Source: Streptomyces cucumeris
GTDB lineage: Bacteria > Actinomycetota > Actinomycetes > Streptomycetales > Streptomycetaceae
Assembly: GCF_024295805.1 (NCBI RefSeq)
Contig: NZ_JANCLX010000002.1
Span: 433,666 to 497,665, forward strand
Length of the DNA stretch: 64,000 nt
Direction of reading: 5' to 3'
Shown here: piece after piece, positions 47,640-55,932 of the stretch
How positions within the stretch are numbered: position 1 is the stretch's first letter
How the letters are laid out: every line of letters begins with the position of its first letter
Position numbers and translations under genes: made by a program
The notes under the pieces: model-generated
Seen by the model: the letters and a program-made list of their open reading frames with translations, nothing else
Database searches by the model: none
Told to the model about the DNA's origin: nothing

Positions 47640-48286
47640 AGCTTCTCCTCCGATGCCTGGACGTAGACCGTGCCGTTGCCGGACAGTTCGAGCTGGAACG
47701 CCTCGCCCGATCCGCGGCCCACCATGTCGCGCCAGCCGAGGGCCGTCGAGAGCTTATTGCGGACATCACCCCGGTGGGCGACATACGCCTGTGGGTCGAC
47801 GTGGACCGGCCGCCCGGCGGTGATCGGGAGCTGGATCACCCCGCCGTGCGCCATGACCGCCGCGGAGCCGTGCCCCTCCAGGGTCGTGGTGAACAGTCCC
47901 TGGCCGGTGACCTGGCCGCGCACCATGCCCATCACCCCGCCCTGGGAACCCATGAACATCGTGCCCTGGCGCAGTGAGCCGTCGAAGGCCAGCAGCCGGT
48001 CCGACTCCACATAGAGGGTGTCCCCGGCCAGGTCGATCACCTCCACATGGTGACCGCCGTGCCCGAACATCACGGTGCCCTGGCCCTCGACCGTCATCAG
48101 CGGGGTGGCCTCGCCCGCGACCCGGCGGCCGATCATGCTCATCACCCCGCCCTGGCCACCGGTGATGCTGGGCGTGAACCGTACGTCCCCCCGGTAGGCG
48201 AGCATCGCGCCGCGCTGGCTGAACAGGGTCCGGCCGGGCGCCACCTCGGCCTGCACCATCCGCGGGGTGAGCGTGGTGAACGGCAT
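47636..48286 (-). CDS. AIM24 family protein (second of a tandem triplet)
   Basis: 216 residues. AIM24 elements GRTLFSQRGAMLAYRGDVRF, TVMFGHGGHHVEVIDLAGDTLYVESDRLLAFDGSL and GRPVHVDPQAYVAHRGDV are clear. Glycine-rich turns (GGQGGVMSMIGRRVAGE) link the strands. It shares a single base with the first AIM24 gene and four with the third, so the three are one translationally coupled operon. Confidence 0.9.
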   Translation of the reverse strand: MPFTTLTPRMVQAEVAPGRTLFSQRGAMLAYRGDVRFTPSITGGQGGVMSMIGRRVAGEATPLMTVEGQGTVMFGHGGHHVEVIDLAGDTLYVESDRLLAFDGSLRQGTMFMGSQGGVMGMVRGQVTGQGLFTTTLEGHGSAAVMAHGGVIQLPITAGRPVHVDPQAYVAHRGDVRNKLSTALGWRDMVGRGSGEAFQLELSGNGTVYVQASEEKL

Positions 48287-48924
48287 CAGAGATCACCCCC
48301 GACCGTGGTGCGCTCGCTCGGCTGCACATAGACCAGACCCTCGCCCTCGAAGCGGATCTGGAAGGACTCGCCCCCGCTCTCACCTATCAGCGCGCGGAAG
48401 TTCACGCCCGTCTGGAAGTGCTGCTGGAGGTTGCCGGTGTGGGCTATGTACGCGCCCGGGTCGACCTGGAGCGGGGTCTGCGGGTTGACCCGCAGCACGA
48501 TCGCCGTTCCGTCGGAGAGGATCGCGGCCTGGCCGGTGCCCTCCACGGTCGTGGTGAACAGCCCGTTGCCCTGGGCCGAGCCGCGCAGTCCGGTGAAGGT
48601 CGTCCCGGTGCGCAGCCCGCCGTCCGTGCACAGCAGGTTCCCGGATTCGACGCAGAGCTTCTCGCCGTGCAGCGAGACCAGGTTGATCTCGCGCGCCCGG
48701 TCGGCGAAGTAGCACGTGCCCTGCCCCTTCACCTCCATGACGGCCATCTGCTCACCGGTGAGCCGCCGGGTCACCATCCCGCGCAGCCCCTCCCCGCCGC
48801 CTGACTTCTTCTTGAAGGTCATCTCCCCCTCGTACGCGACCATCGCGCCGTTCTTGGCCTTGACGGTGTCGCCCGTCATATCGACGGCGAGCACCTTGCT
48901 TCCCTGGAGCCGAAACTGAGCCAC
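48286..48924 (-). CDS. AIM24 family protein (first of a tandem triplet)
   Basis: 212 residues. MAQFRLQGSKVLAVDMTGDTVKAKNGAMVAYEGEMTF (in pieces) opens the protein; later elements are INLVSLHGEKLCVESGNLLCTDGGL and TPLQVDPGAYIAHTGNL. The three copies have diverged strongly, implying an old triplication and probably a hetero-oligomer. Divergent from the DUF3817 gene. Confidence 0.9.
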   Translation of the reverse strand: MAQFRLQGSKVLAVDMTGDTVKAKNGAMVAYEGEMTFKKKSGGGEGLRGMVTRRLTGEQMAVMEVKGQGTCYFADRAREINLVSLHGEKLCVESGNLLCTDGGLRTGTTFTGLRGSAQGNGLFTTTVEGTGQAAILSDGTAIVLRVNPQTPLQVDPGAYIAHTGNLQQHFQTGVNFRALIGESGGESFQIRFEGEGLVYVQPSERTTVGGDL

Positions 48925-49084
48925 GAGCCGACGTTATCGGTCCCCCGCACCGGCGGACAGGGAGCAACCGGGGCGATCGGTGCCCCGGGAACGGTGATCG
49001 CCGCCGCGGCTGCCACAATGGGGGCCGGGCTTGTGCATGGGTTCACAAGCCGCTGTCGTGTCCTCCTCACGCGAAGGTGCTCCC

Positions 49085-49429
49085 GTGGACTTCAAGACCG
49101 CCACCGCGCTGCGCAGGCTCCGCCTGGTCTCCGCGCCCGAGGCCGTGTCCTTCCTGCTGCTGATGATCTGCTCGGTCCTCAAGCGGACGACGGAATTCAA
49201 CGCGGTGCCGGTGATGGGCTGGGTGCACGCCGTGCTCTTCATCCTCTATCTGGTCTTCTGGGCCGACGCCTGGAACCGCGCCAAGTGGACGTGGCAGACC
49301 GCCGCCCTCTACTTCATCCTCGCCGTCCTGCCCACCGGCGGCTTCTTCGCCGAGCGCAAGCTGAAGCGGGAGGCCGAGGCCGGTGTGATCGCCGCCCGTG
49401 CCCGCCGTGAGGGCGTGGTCAACGTATGA
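49085..49429 (+). CDS. DUF3817 family membrane protein
   Basis: 114 residues. Three hydrophobic helices: [12 protein letters not shown] region, [21 protein letters not shown] and [22 protein letters not shown]. The pattern (L)RxxSxxEAxSFLxL...G..H...F..Y is DUF3817. GTG 49085 gives the family start [21 protein letters not shown] paralogue lies at 52845. The next gene overlaps by four bases. Function unknown. Confidence 0.85.
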   Translation: MDFKTATALRRLRLVSAPEAVSFLLLMICSVLKRTTEFNAVPVMGWVHAVLFILYLVFWADAWNRAKWTWQTAALYFILAVLPTGGFFAERKLKREAEAGVIAARARREGVVNV

Positions 49430-49719
49430 TCGTCGCCTTTTCCGTGACCCCGCTCGGGGTCGGGGAGGACGTCGGGGAGTATGTCGCCGACGCCGTGCGG
49501 GTGGTCCGGGAATCGGGGCTGCCGCACCGCACGGACGCGATGTTCACCTCGATCGAGGGCGAGTGGGACCAGGTCATGGATGTGGTGCGGCGTGCGGTCG
49601 CGGCGGTGGAGGCCAGGGCCCCACGGGTCTCGCTGGTCCTCAAGGCCGATATCCGGCCGGGTGTCACCGACGGACTGACCTCGAAGGTGGAGACGGTCGA
49701 GCGCCATCTGTCCGCCTGA
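49426..49719 (+). CDS. MTH1187 family thiamine-binding protein
   Basis: 97 residues, ferredoxin-like fold of the YqgV/MTH1187 (DUF77) group: [47 protein letters not shown] and [13 protein letters not shown]. Members bind thiamine or related pyrimidines as small homo-oligomers. It overlaps the DUF3817 gene (ATGA), so the two may work together, for example in cofactor handling at the membrane (inference). Confidence 0.87.
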   Translation: MIVAFSVTPLGVGEDVGEYVADAVRVVRESGLPHRTDAMFTSIEGEWDQVMDVVRRAVAAVEARAPRVSLVLKADIRPGVTDGLTSKVETVERHLSA

Positions 49720-49736
49720 CGGAACCGGATCCCGCT

Positions 49737-49768
49737 GGAACCCCGCCCCTCTCCCGGGGCGGGGTTCC
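49737..49768. terminator. Bidirectional terminator
   Basis: A perfect 13-bp stem (GGAACCCCGCCCC / GGGGCGGGGTTCC) with a 6-base loop between convergent genes, 17 bases after the MTH1187-family stop. Confidence 0.85.
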
Positions 49769-49788
49769 GCTGTTCCGCGCTCCGTGCC

Positions 49789-50784
49789 TCAGCCGCCCGC
49801 CAGCAGGGCGAGGGCCAGCGGGGTGCGTTCGTAGCGCACCTCATGGCCCCGGCGGCGCGAGACCAGGAGCCCGGCCGCGCGCAACACCGCGAGGTGGGCC
49901 GAGACCGTGGACGGGGCCAGCCGGTGGCGCCGGGCCAGCACGCTCGTCGAGGCGGGTTCCTCCAGATCGGCCAGGATCGCCGCCCGGTTGGCGCCGAGCA
50001 GCCGGACCAGGGCGTCCGGTGCCGCGGCGTCCGGTTCGCGCCACAGCCCGCCGACCCCCCGCGCCGGGTAGATCACCGTCGGCTGCCAGGGCGGGATGAA
50101 TCCGCTCACCACATCCGGCCAGACGAAGACACTGGGCATGAGCAGGACGCCCCGGCCGTCCAGGGTCTGGTGTTGGGTCCGGGCGGAGACGTGCGGGGCC
50201 TGGACCGTGAGGGTGCGGTCGGCCCAGGACATCCGGGGGCGCAGATCCTCGAAGAGCCGCTCCAGACCGCCCTCGGCCAGTTGCCGCGAGCGGTAGGCGA
50301 TGTCCGCCTCCAGCAGGGTGCGCAGCCGGGGCCAGTCCTCTTTGATCAGCGCCCGCCAGGCACGTTCGGTGATCTCGGCCAGCCGCCGCACCGTGGCGGC
50401 CGGATCGTCCAGCATGGCCCGCCCCAGCGGGCTGTCGACCGCGCCCGGGGTACAGGCCAGCGACAGGGTCAGCTCATGGCGGGCCATGGCCGGATCGGTG
50501 GCCCGCAGCCGGGCCAGCTCGTCCTCGAACGAGGCGTCCGGCACCGCCGGCGGGGGCCCGAGGAAGTCCGGGGTGTAGCCGCCGTGCCGGGGCATCAGCA
50601 GCAACAGCTCCGTCAGGTCCAGCCCCTCCGCCGCCCGGCCGATCCGCCGCAGCCACGGCAGGTGATAGCCGTGCCGTTCGCGCCGCCGCAGCGTGCGCAC
50701 CGCCTCGTGGGTCTGGCCCAGCGGCGAGATGGCGAACCGGCAGCGCAGCAGGTCCTCCGGTCCGAAAAGCATATGCAGCGGCAC
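49789..50784 (-). CDS. ArsR-like winged-helix regulator with DUF5937 domain
   Basis: 331 residues. N-terminal 220 residues form a helical domain of the DUF5937 type (MPLHMLFGPEDLLRCRFAISPLGQTHEAVRTL). The C-terminus is an ArsR-like winged helix (LADLEEPASTSVLARRHRLAPSTVSAHLAVLRAAGLLVSRRRGHEVRYERT). No metal-binding CxC motif is seen in the recognition region. It is divergent from an MFS transporter, which it probably represses. GTG start. Confidence 0.85.
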   Translation of the reverse strand: MPLHMLFGPEDLLRCRFAISPLGQTHEAVRTLRRRERHGYHLPWLRRIGRAAEGLDLTELLLLMPRHGGYTPDFLGPPPAVPDASFEDELARLRATDPAMARHELTLSLACTPGAVDSPLGRAMLDDPAATVRRLAEITERAWRALIKEDWPRLRTLLEADIAYRSRQLAEGGLERLFEDLRPRMSWADRTLTVQAPHVSARTQHQTLDGRGVLLMPSVFVWPDVVSGFIPPWQPTVIYPARGVGGLWREPDAAAPDALVRLLGANRAAILADLEEPASTSVLARRHRLAPSTVSAHLAVLRAAGLLVSRRRGHEVRYERTPLALALLAGG

Positions 50785-50854
50785 GCTTCACCCCCGTGAT
50801 TCGGCTCGGGACGAAACACTAGAGGCTGCCCGCGGCCCGCGGCACGCTGACGCC

Positions 50855-52213
50855 ATGTCAACGCCTCCCGGGCCCGGCACCACCGGCCCCCTCGAATCGT
50901 CGCCCACCGCGGCGCATGCCTCCCGACCCGAGCTCGCGCCCGGCGGCGGCGAGGAGTCCGGACCGGGTCCGGGGAGCGTCGGCTACCGCGCCGTCTTCGC
51001 GGTCGGTGAGTTCCGCGCGGTGTTCGCGGCCCATCTGATCTCCATGCTGGGCGAGGTGGTCTGCGGGATCGCGCTGTCCGTTCTGGTCTACCGGCTGACC
51101 GACTCCCCGCTGCTGAGCGCGCTGACCTTCGCGACGGCGATGCTGCCGTACGTCATCGGCGGCACCCTGCTCTCCTCCGTCGCCGACCGGCTGCCGCCCC
51201 GCCGGGTGCTGGTGGTGTGCGACCTGGTGAACGCCGGGTGCGTGGCCGCGATGGTCATCCCCGGTATGCCGGTGGCCGCGCTGCTGGTCCTGCGCTGTGT
51301 GACGGCCACCGTCTCGCCGGTCTTCAGCGGGACCCGCTCGGCCACGCTCGGCGACATCCTCGGTGAGGGCGACACCTTCGTCCTGGGCCGCTCGGTGATC
51401 CGGATCACCGCACAGAGCGCCCAGCTCGCCGGGTTCGCGGTGGGCGGGCTGCTGCTGGCCGCGGTCTCGCCGCGGGCCGTCCTCGTGCTCACCGCCGCCG
51501 CCCTGGTCTGCTCGGCGCTGATCCTCCGGTTCGGCACCCGCCGCCGCCCGGCCCGGCTGCGGGCGGACGGGGACGGCGGGGCGCTGCTGGGCGATTCGCT
51601 GCGCGGGGTCCGGCGGCTGTTCGCCGACCGCCGGATCCGCTGGCTGCTGCTGCTCGCCTGGGTGCCGCCGATGTTCGTGGTGATGCCGGAAGTCCTGCTG
51701 ACGCCGTACTCCGATGGGCTGGGTCTGAGCCCGGTGGGACTGGGGCTGCTGATGTGCGGGATGCCGGTCGGCGCGATCGTCAGCGAGGTGCTGGTGGGCT
51801 CGCTGCTGGGGCCGCGGGCACGGGCCCGGCTGACACTGCCGGTGGGGGTGGCCGCGTCGCTGCCCGCCCTCGGGTACGCGGCCCACCCCTCGTTCGGCTG
51901 GGCCCTGGCCCTCCAGGTGCTGACCGGCTTCGGTATCGCCTACAGCCTGGGCCTGGACCAGTGGTTCTTCGCCGCCGTACCCGAGGAGCTGCGGGGCCGG
52001 GCGATGACGGTGCTGACCGCCGGGCTGATGACGTCGCAGGGCCTGGGCATGGCGGTCGCCGGGGCGGTGGCCGAGTTCGCGCCCGTGCCCACGGTCGCCG
52101 CGGTGTCGGGCGGAGCGGGAGCGCTCTGCTCGGGACTGGTGGCGCTGGAGGTGCGGCGCGGCGCCCGGGGAACGAGTGCCGGCGGGGCCGGGACGAAGCG
52201 GACCGAACTGTGA
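50855..52213 (+). CDS. MFS transporter (EntS/macrolide-efflux-like)
   Basis: 452 residues with about twelve membrane helices after a 45-residue disordered N-terminus. AAHLISMLGEVVCGIALSVLVYRLTDSPLLSALTFA begins the transporter, and loop 2-3 carries the VADRLPPRRVLVVCDL motif typical of drug:H+ antiporters. ATG 50855 has no strong ribosome site but the upstream frame is not protein-like. Substrate unknown; divergent regulator at 49789. Confidence 0.88.
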   Translation: MSTPPGPGTTGPLESSPTAAHASRPELAPGGGEESGPGPGSVGYRAVFAVGEFRAVFAAHLISMLGEVVCGIALSVLVYRLTDSPLLSALTFATAMLPYVIGGTLLSSVADRLPPRRVLVVCDLVNAGCVAAMVIPGMPVAALLVLRCVTATVSPVFSGTRSATLGDILGEGDTFVLGRSVIRITAQSAQLAGFAVGGLLLAAVSPRAVLVLTAAALVCSALILRFGTRRRPARLRADGDGGALLGDSLRGVRRLFADRRIRWLLLLAWVPPMFVVMPEVLLTPYSDGLGLSPVGLGLLMCGMPVGAIVSEVLVGSLLGPRARARLTLPVGVAASLPALGYAAHPSFGWALALQVLTGFGIAYSLGLDQWFFAAVPEELRGRAMTVLTAGLMTSQGLGMAVAGAVAEFAPVPTVAAVSGGAGALCSGLVALEVRRGARGTSAGGAGTKRTEL

Positions 52214-52256
52214 GATGGAGCTGACCACGATATGACCGGCCGGTACTGTCGGGGTT

Positions 52257-52793
52257 GTGCCGAAGCCGCTCAGCCTGCCGTTCGACCCGATCGCCCGCGC
52301 CGACGAACTCTGGAAGCAGCGATGGGGGTCCGTGCCCTCCATGGCCGCCATCACCTCGATCATGCGCGCCCAGCAGATCCTGCTCGGCCAGGTCGACGCG
52401 GCCGTCAAACCGTACGGACTGACCTTCGCCCGCTATGAGGCCCTGGTGCTGCTCACCTTCTCCCAGGCCGGTGAGCTGCCGATGTCGAAGATCGGTGAGC
52501 GGCTGATGGTCCACCCGACCTCGGTCACCAACACGGTGGACCGGCTGGTCAGGTCCGGTCTGGTGGCCAAGCGCCCCAACCCCAACGACGGCCGCGGCAC
52601 CCTGGCCTCGATCACCGACCGGGGGCGCGAGGTGGTCGAGTCGGCCACCCGTGACCTGATGGCGATGGACTTCGGGCTCGGGGTCTACGACGCCGAGGAG
52701 TGCGGCCGGATCTTCGCGCTGCTGCGTCCGCTGCGGGTCGCGGCGGACGACTTCGACGACGAGGCCGCGGACGCGACCGAGGGCGAGCTCTAG
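52257..52793 (+). CDS. MarR-family transcriptional regulator
   Basis: 178 residues. MarR winged helix: ILLGQVDAAVKPYGLTFARYEALVLLTFSQAGELPMSKIGERLMVHPTSVTNTVDRLVRSGLVAKRPNPNDGRG (split over residues 43-120). GTG start 43 bases after the MFS gene; it may be in the same transcript and form a second layer of control on the transporter, or act on the following DUF3817 gene. Confidence 0.88.
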   Translation: MPKPLSLPFDPIARADELWKQRWGSVPSMAAITSIMRAQQILLGQVDAAVKPYGLTFARYEALVLLTFSQAGELPMSKIGERLMVHPTSVTNTVDRLVRSGLVAKRPNPNDGRGTLASITDRGREVVESATRDLMAMDFGLGVYDAEECGRIFALLRPLRVAADDFDDEAADATEGEL

Positions 52794-52844
52794 TCGGCCG
52801 GGGGCGGCGAAGATCGCCCCGGAACGCACGGCTACGCTCGGGCC

Positions 52845-53183
52845 ATGAAGAAGAGCGTCCTGACCCGCTACCGGGTGATGGCCTATGTCACCGGCGTGCT
52901 GCTGATCCTGCTGACGATCGGCATGGTCGCCAAGTACCTGCTGGACGTCGACGGTGCCGACAGCTTCGTGACCATGGTCGGTTTCGCCCACGGCTGGCTC
53001 TACGTCCTGTACCTGGTCTTCGCCTTCGACCTGGGCTCCAAGGCGAAGTGGCCGTTCGGCAAGCTGGCCTGGGTGCTGCTGGCGGGCACCGTGCCCACCG
53101 CGGTCTTCTTCGTCGAGCGCTCGGTGTACCGCGAGGTCGCGCCGCTGGTCGTCGACGGCCGCCCGGAGCCCGCCCAGGTGTGA
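52845..53183 (+). CDS. DUF3817 family membrane protein
   Basis: 112 residues with three hydrophobic helices: YVTGVLLILLTIGMVAKYLL, FAHGWLYVLYLVFAFDLGSKAKW and WVLLAGTVPTAVFFVERSVYREV. It parallels the copy at 49085, including the His in the second helix and the PT.FF.ER motif in the third. Start ATG 52845. Function unknown. Confidence 0.87.
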   Translation: MKKSVLTRYRVMAYVTGVLLILLTIGMVAKYLLDVDGADSFVTMVGFAHGWLYVLYLVFAFDLGSKAKWPFGKLAWVLLAGTVPTAVFFVERSVYREVAPLVVDGRPEPAQV

Positions 53184-53203
53184 GCCCCCGCGCGCGGGAG
53201 CAC

Positions 53204-53221
53204 GCCCCGGTCCGCCGGGGC
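53204..53221 (+). terminator. Hairpin downstream of DUF3817 gene
   Basis: 7-bp GC stem GCCCCGG / CCGGGGC with a 4-base loop, 21 bases after the stop. Confidence 0.5.
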
Positions 53222-53314
53222 ATCTGTGGGGATGTTTGTGCCGGGCCGCTGACCTGCGAGGACGGTCCGGCAGACCACTCGATCGGCCTGCTGTGACCGG
53301 TCAGCCGTCGACAA

Positions 53315-53334
53315 TTACTTGGACGTCCTAGTAA
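53315..53334. promoter_or_regulatory. 20-bp palindrome immediately upstream of icmA
   Basis: TTACTTGGAC and GTCCTAGTAA are complementary except at one position. The element ends 9 bases before the ATG, so a bound protein would block transcription or initiation. A TetR gene lies just downstream of icmA, but linkage to this site is only inferred. Confidence 0.6.
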
Positions 53335-53343
53335 ATTTGAGCC

Positions 53344-55044
53344 ATGGACGCCGAAGGCATTGAGGCAGGCCGCCGTCGCTGGCAGGCCAGGTACGACGCG
53401 GCACGCAAGCGCGATGCCGACTTCACCACGCTCTCCGGGGACCCCGTCGAGCCGGTCTACGGACCCGCTCCGGGCGACACCGTGGAGGGGTTCGAGCGGA
53501 TCGGATGGCCCGGGGAGTTCCCGTACACCCGCGGCCTGTATCCCACCGGCTACCGCGGCCGGGCGTGGACCATCCGCCAGTTCGCCGGGTTCGGCAACGC
53601 CGAGCAGACCAATGAGCGCTACAAGATGATCCTGGAGGCGGGCGGCGGCGGGCTGTCGGTCGCCTTCGACATGCCCACCCTGATGGGCCGGGACTCCGAC
53701 GACCCGCGCTCGCTCGGCGAGGTCGGCCACTGCGGGGTCGCCATCGACTCCGCGGCCGATATGGAGATCCTCTTCAAGGACATCCCGCTCGGCGATGTCA
53801 CCACCTCGATGACGATCAGCGGCCCGGCCGTCCCGGTCTTCTGTATGTATCTGGTGGCCGCCGAGCGCCAGGGTGTGGACACCTCGCGGCTCAACGGCAC
53901 GCTCCAGACGGACATCTTCAAGGAGTACATCGCCCAGAAGGAGTGGCTCTTCCCGCCCGAGCCCCATCTGCGCCTGATCGGCGACCTGATGGAGTACTGC
54001 TCCGACGGCATCCCCGCCTACAAGCCGCTCTCCGTCTCCGGCTACCACATCCGCGAGGCCGGGGCCACGGCCGCCCAGGAGCTGGCGTACACCCTCGCCG
54101 ACGGTTTCGGCTACGTGGAGCTGGGGCTCTCCCGCGGGCTCGATGTGAATGTCTTCGCACCCGGTCTCTCCTTCTTCTTCGACGCCCACGTCGACTTCTT
54201 CGAGGAGATCGCCAAGTTCCGCGCCGCCCGCCGGATCTGGGCCCGCTGGATGCGCGACGTCTACGGCGCGACCTCGGAGAAGGCGCAGTGGCTGCGGTTC
54301 CACACCCAGACCGCCGGGGTCTCGCTCACCGCGCAGCAGCCGTACAACAACGTGGTGCGCACCGCCGTGGAGGCGCTGTCCGCGGTGCTCGGCGGCACCA
54401 ACTCGCTGCACACCAACGCACTGGACGAGACCCTCGCGCTCCCCAGTGAGCAGGCGGCCGAGATCGCGCTGCGCACCCAGCAGGTGCTGATGGAGGAGAC
54501 CGGCGTCCTCAACGTGGCCGACCCGCTGGGCGGTTCCTGGTACGTCGAGGCGCTGACCGACCGGATCGAGGCCGACGCCGAGAAGATCTTCGAGCAGATC
54601 AAGGAGCGCGGCCGCCGGGCGGTGCCGGACGGACAGCATCCGATCGGGCCGATCACCTCGGGCATTCTGCGCGGGATCGAGGACGGCTGGTTCACCGGCG
54701 AGATCGCCGAGTCCGCCTTCCAGTACCAGCGGGCGCTGGAGAAGGGCGACAAGAAGGTCGTCGGCGTCAACTGCGCCCATGGCTCGGTCACCGGCGACCT
54801 GGAGATCCTGCGGGTCAGCCATGAGGTCGAGCGCGAGCAGGTGCGGGTGCTCGGCGGCCGCAAGGCCGGGCGGGACGAGGCCAAGGTCGCCGCGGGACTC
54901 AAGGCGATGCTGGCCGCCGCACGGGACGGCGGCAACATGATCGCGCCCATGATGGAGGCGGTGCGCGCCGAGGCCACCCTCGGGGAGATCTGCGATGCGC
55001 TCCGCGACGAGTGGGGCGTCTACACGGAGCCGGCCGGCTTCTGA
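53344..55044 (+). CDS. icmA: Isobutyryl-CoA mutase large subunit
   Basis: 566 residues, the exact size of Streptomyces IcmA; the TIM-barrel substrate domain is present while the B12-binding domain is absent (it is the separate IcmB). Two residues separate isobutyryl- from methylmalonyl-CoA mutases: Phe80 (WTIRQF) and Gln198 (YIAQKEW) occur here where methylmalonyl-CoA mutase has Tyr and Arg. The enzyme interconverts isobutyryl- and n-butyryl-CoA by an adenosylcobalamin radical, linking valine breakdown to butyrate units for polyketides. The small subunit is not in this window. It overlaps the convergent TetR gene by 25 bases. Confidence 0.93.
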   Translation: MDAEGIEAGRRRWQARYDAARKRDADFTTLSGDPVEPVYGPAPGDTVEGFERIGWPGEFPYTRGLYPTGYRGRAWTIRQFAGFGNAEQTNERYKMILEAGGGGLSVAFDMPTLMGRDSDDPRSLGEVGHCGVAIDSAADMEILFKDIPLGDVTTSMTISGPAVPVFCMYLVAAERQGVDTSRLNGTLQTDIFKEYIAQKEWLFPPEPHLRLIGDLMEYCSDGIPAYKPLSVSGYHIREAGATAAQELAYTLADGFGYVELGLSRGLDVNVFAPGLSFFFDAHVDFFEEIAKFRAARRIWARWMRDVYGATSEKAQWLRFHTQTAGVSLTAQQPYNNVVRTAVEALSAVLGGTNSLHTNALDETLALPSEQAAEIALRTQQVLMEETGVLNVADPLGGSWYVEALTDRIEADAEKIFEQIKERGRRAVPDGQHPIGPITSGILRGIEDGWFTGEIAESAFQYQRALEKGDKKVVGVNCAHGSVTGDLEILRVSHEVEREQVRVLGGRKAGRDEAKVAAGLKAMLAAARDGGNMIAPMMEAVRAEATLGEICDALRDEWGVYTEPAGF

Positions 55045-55703
55045 TCGTGCCCGCGGGCGGGTTCCGGCGCCGGGGCGATCCCCGCGCCGGAGCCCGCCGC
55101 CGCCAGTCCGTGCAGCAGCAGGGTGGCGAAGGAACAGGCCCACTCCCGGTCCACCGGTTCGGCGCTGACCAGCAGCCGGTGCACCACCGAGCCCGCGATC
55201 ACATCGAAGATCAGGTCCGCGTTGCGGGCGGCCGCGGCGGCATCCTCCTCGCCCGGCAGTTCCCCGCGGAGCTGGGCCCGCTGCCGCCCGATCAGCACCA
55301 GCCGCTTCTGCCGGTCCACGATGGCCGACCGCACCCGTGCGCCCAGCGCCTCGTCATGGGTGGCCTCGGAGACCACGGCCATCAGCGCGGTCTTGGTCTC
55401 GGGGCGCTCCAGCAGGGTGGCGAACCGCACCACCACGTCCTCGATATCGGCCCGCAGACTGCCGTGGTCGGCCACTTCGAGCTGTTCGTCGAAGACCGCC
55501 GCCACCGCGTCCACGACCAGTTCGTTCTTCCCCGCCCAGCGCCGGTAGAGCGTGGTCTTGGCCACCCCGGCGCGCGCCGCCACATCGCCCATCGTCAGCT
55601 TGCCCCAGCCGAGCTCGACCAGCGCGGCCCGGGTGGCCCCGAGGATCGCGCGATCGGCCTCGGCGCTGCGGGGGCGCCCGGTACGGCGTGCGGGCGTGCT
55701 CAT
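55020..55703 (-). CDS. TetR-family transcriptional regulator
   Basis: 227 residues. Helix-turn-helix GRPRSAEADRAILGATRAALVELGWGKLTMGDVAARAGVAKTTLYRRWAGKNELVVDAV (residues 8-65) and a TetR_C-like helical ligand domain. ATG 55703 is preferred to 55721. The C-terminal codons lie inside the 3' end of icmA. Two palindromes upstream (55738-55759 and 55811-55833) are candidate operators. Confidence 0.9.
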   Translation of the reverse strand: MSTPARRTGRPRSAEADRAILGATRAALVELGWGKLTMGDVAARAGVAKTTLYRRWAGKNELVVDAVAAVFDEQLEVADHGSLRADIEDVVVRFATLLERPETKTALMAVVSEATHDEALGARVRSAIVDRQKRLVLIGRQRAQLRGELPGEEDAAAAARNADLIFDVIAGSVVHRLLVSAEPVDREWACSFATLLLHGLAAAGSGAGIAPAPEPARGHDQKPAGSV

Positions 55704-55737
55704 GTCGGCGACCTTACCCATTGGTGACGAAGGAAGA

Positions 55738-55759
55738 CCTGGTGAGAGAGATCACCAGG
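55738..55759. promoter_or_regulatory. Perfect 8-6-8 inverted repeat upstream of TetR gene
   Basis: CCTGGTGA and TCACCAGG separated by six bases (GAGAGA), 35 bases upstream of the TetR start codon. Good operator geometry; it could equally fold as an RNA hairpin. Confidence 0.5.
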
Positions 55760-55810
55760 GATCTATGGCCGGATGACGGGGGGCGGGGGTGACGCGGCGG
55801 CTCACGCCGA

Positions 55811-55833
55811 TTACGCTACGAGTCGTAGCGTAA
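55811..55833. promoter_or_regulatory. Perfect 23-bp palindrome (11-1-11)
   Basis: TTACGCTACGA and TCGTAGCGTAA are exact complements around a single G. It lies 108 bases upstream of the TetR start and 100 upstream of the thioredoxin-like gene. Length and symmetry are typical of TetR-family operators. Confidence 0.7.
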
Positions 55834-55932
55834 GAGCGATGACCATGAGCGCCGGTTGGGGAGCCGGCGGGCCGGTCGGGGGCCGGTCGACGCGCTTTTC
55901 CATTCACCGCGGGAAGAGGGGAGGATAGGACC

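Noticed and set aside
53344..55044. Methylmalonyl-CoA mutase
   Set aside because: Phe80 and Gln198, the 566-residue length and absence of the B12 domain match isobutyryl-CoA mutase large subunit.
52888..55143. 751-codon minus-strand frame opposite icmA
   Set aside because: Shadow of the conserved mutase gene; no recognisable domain.
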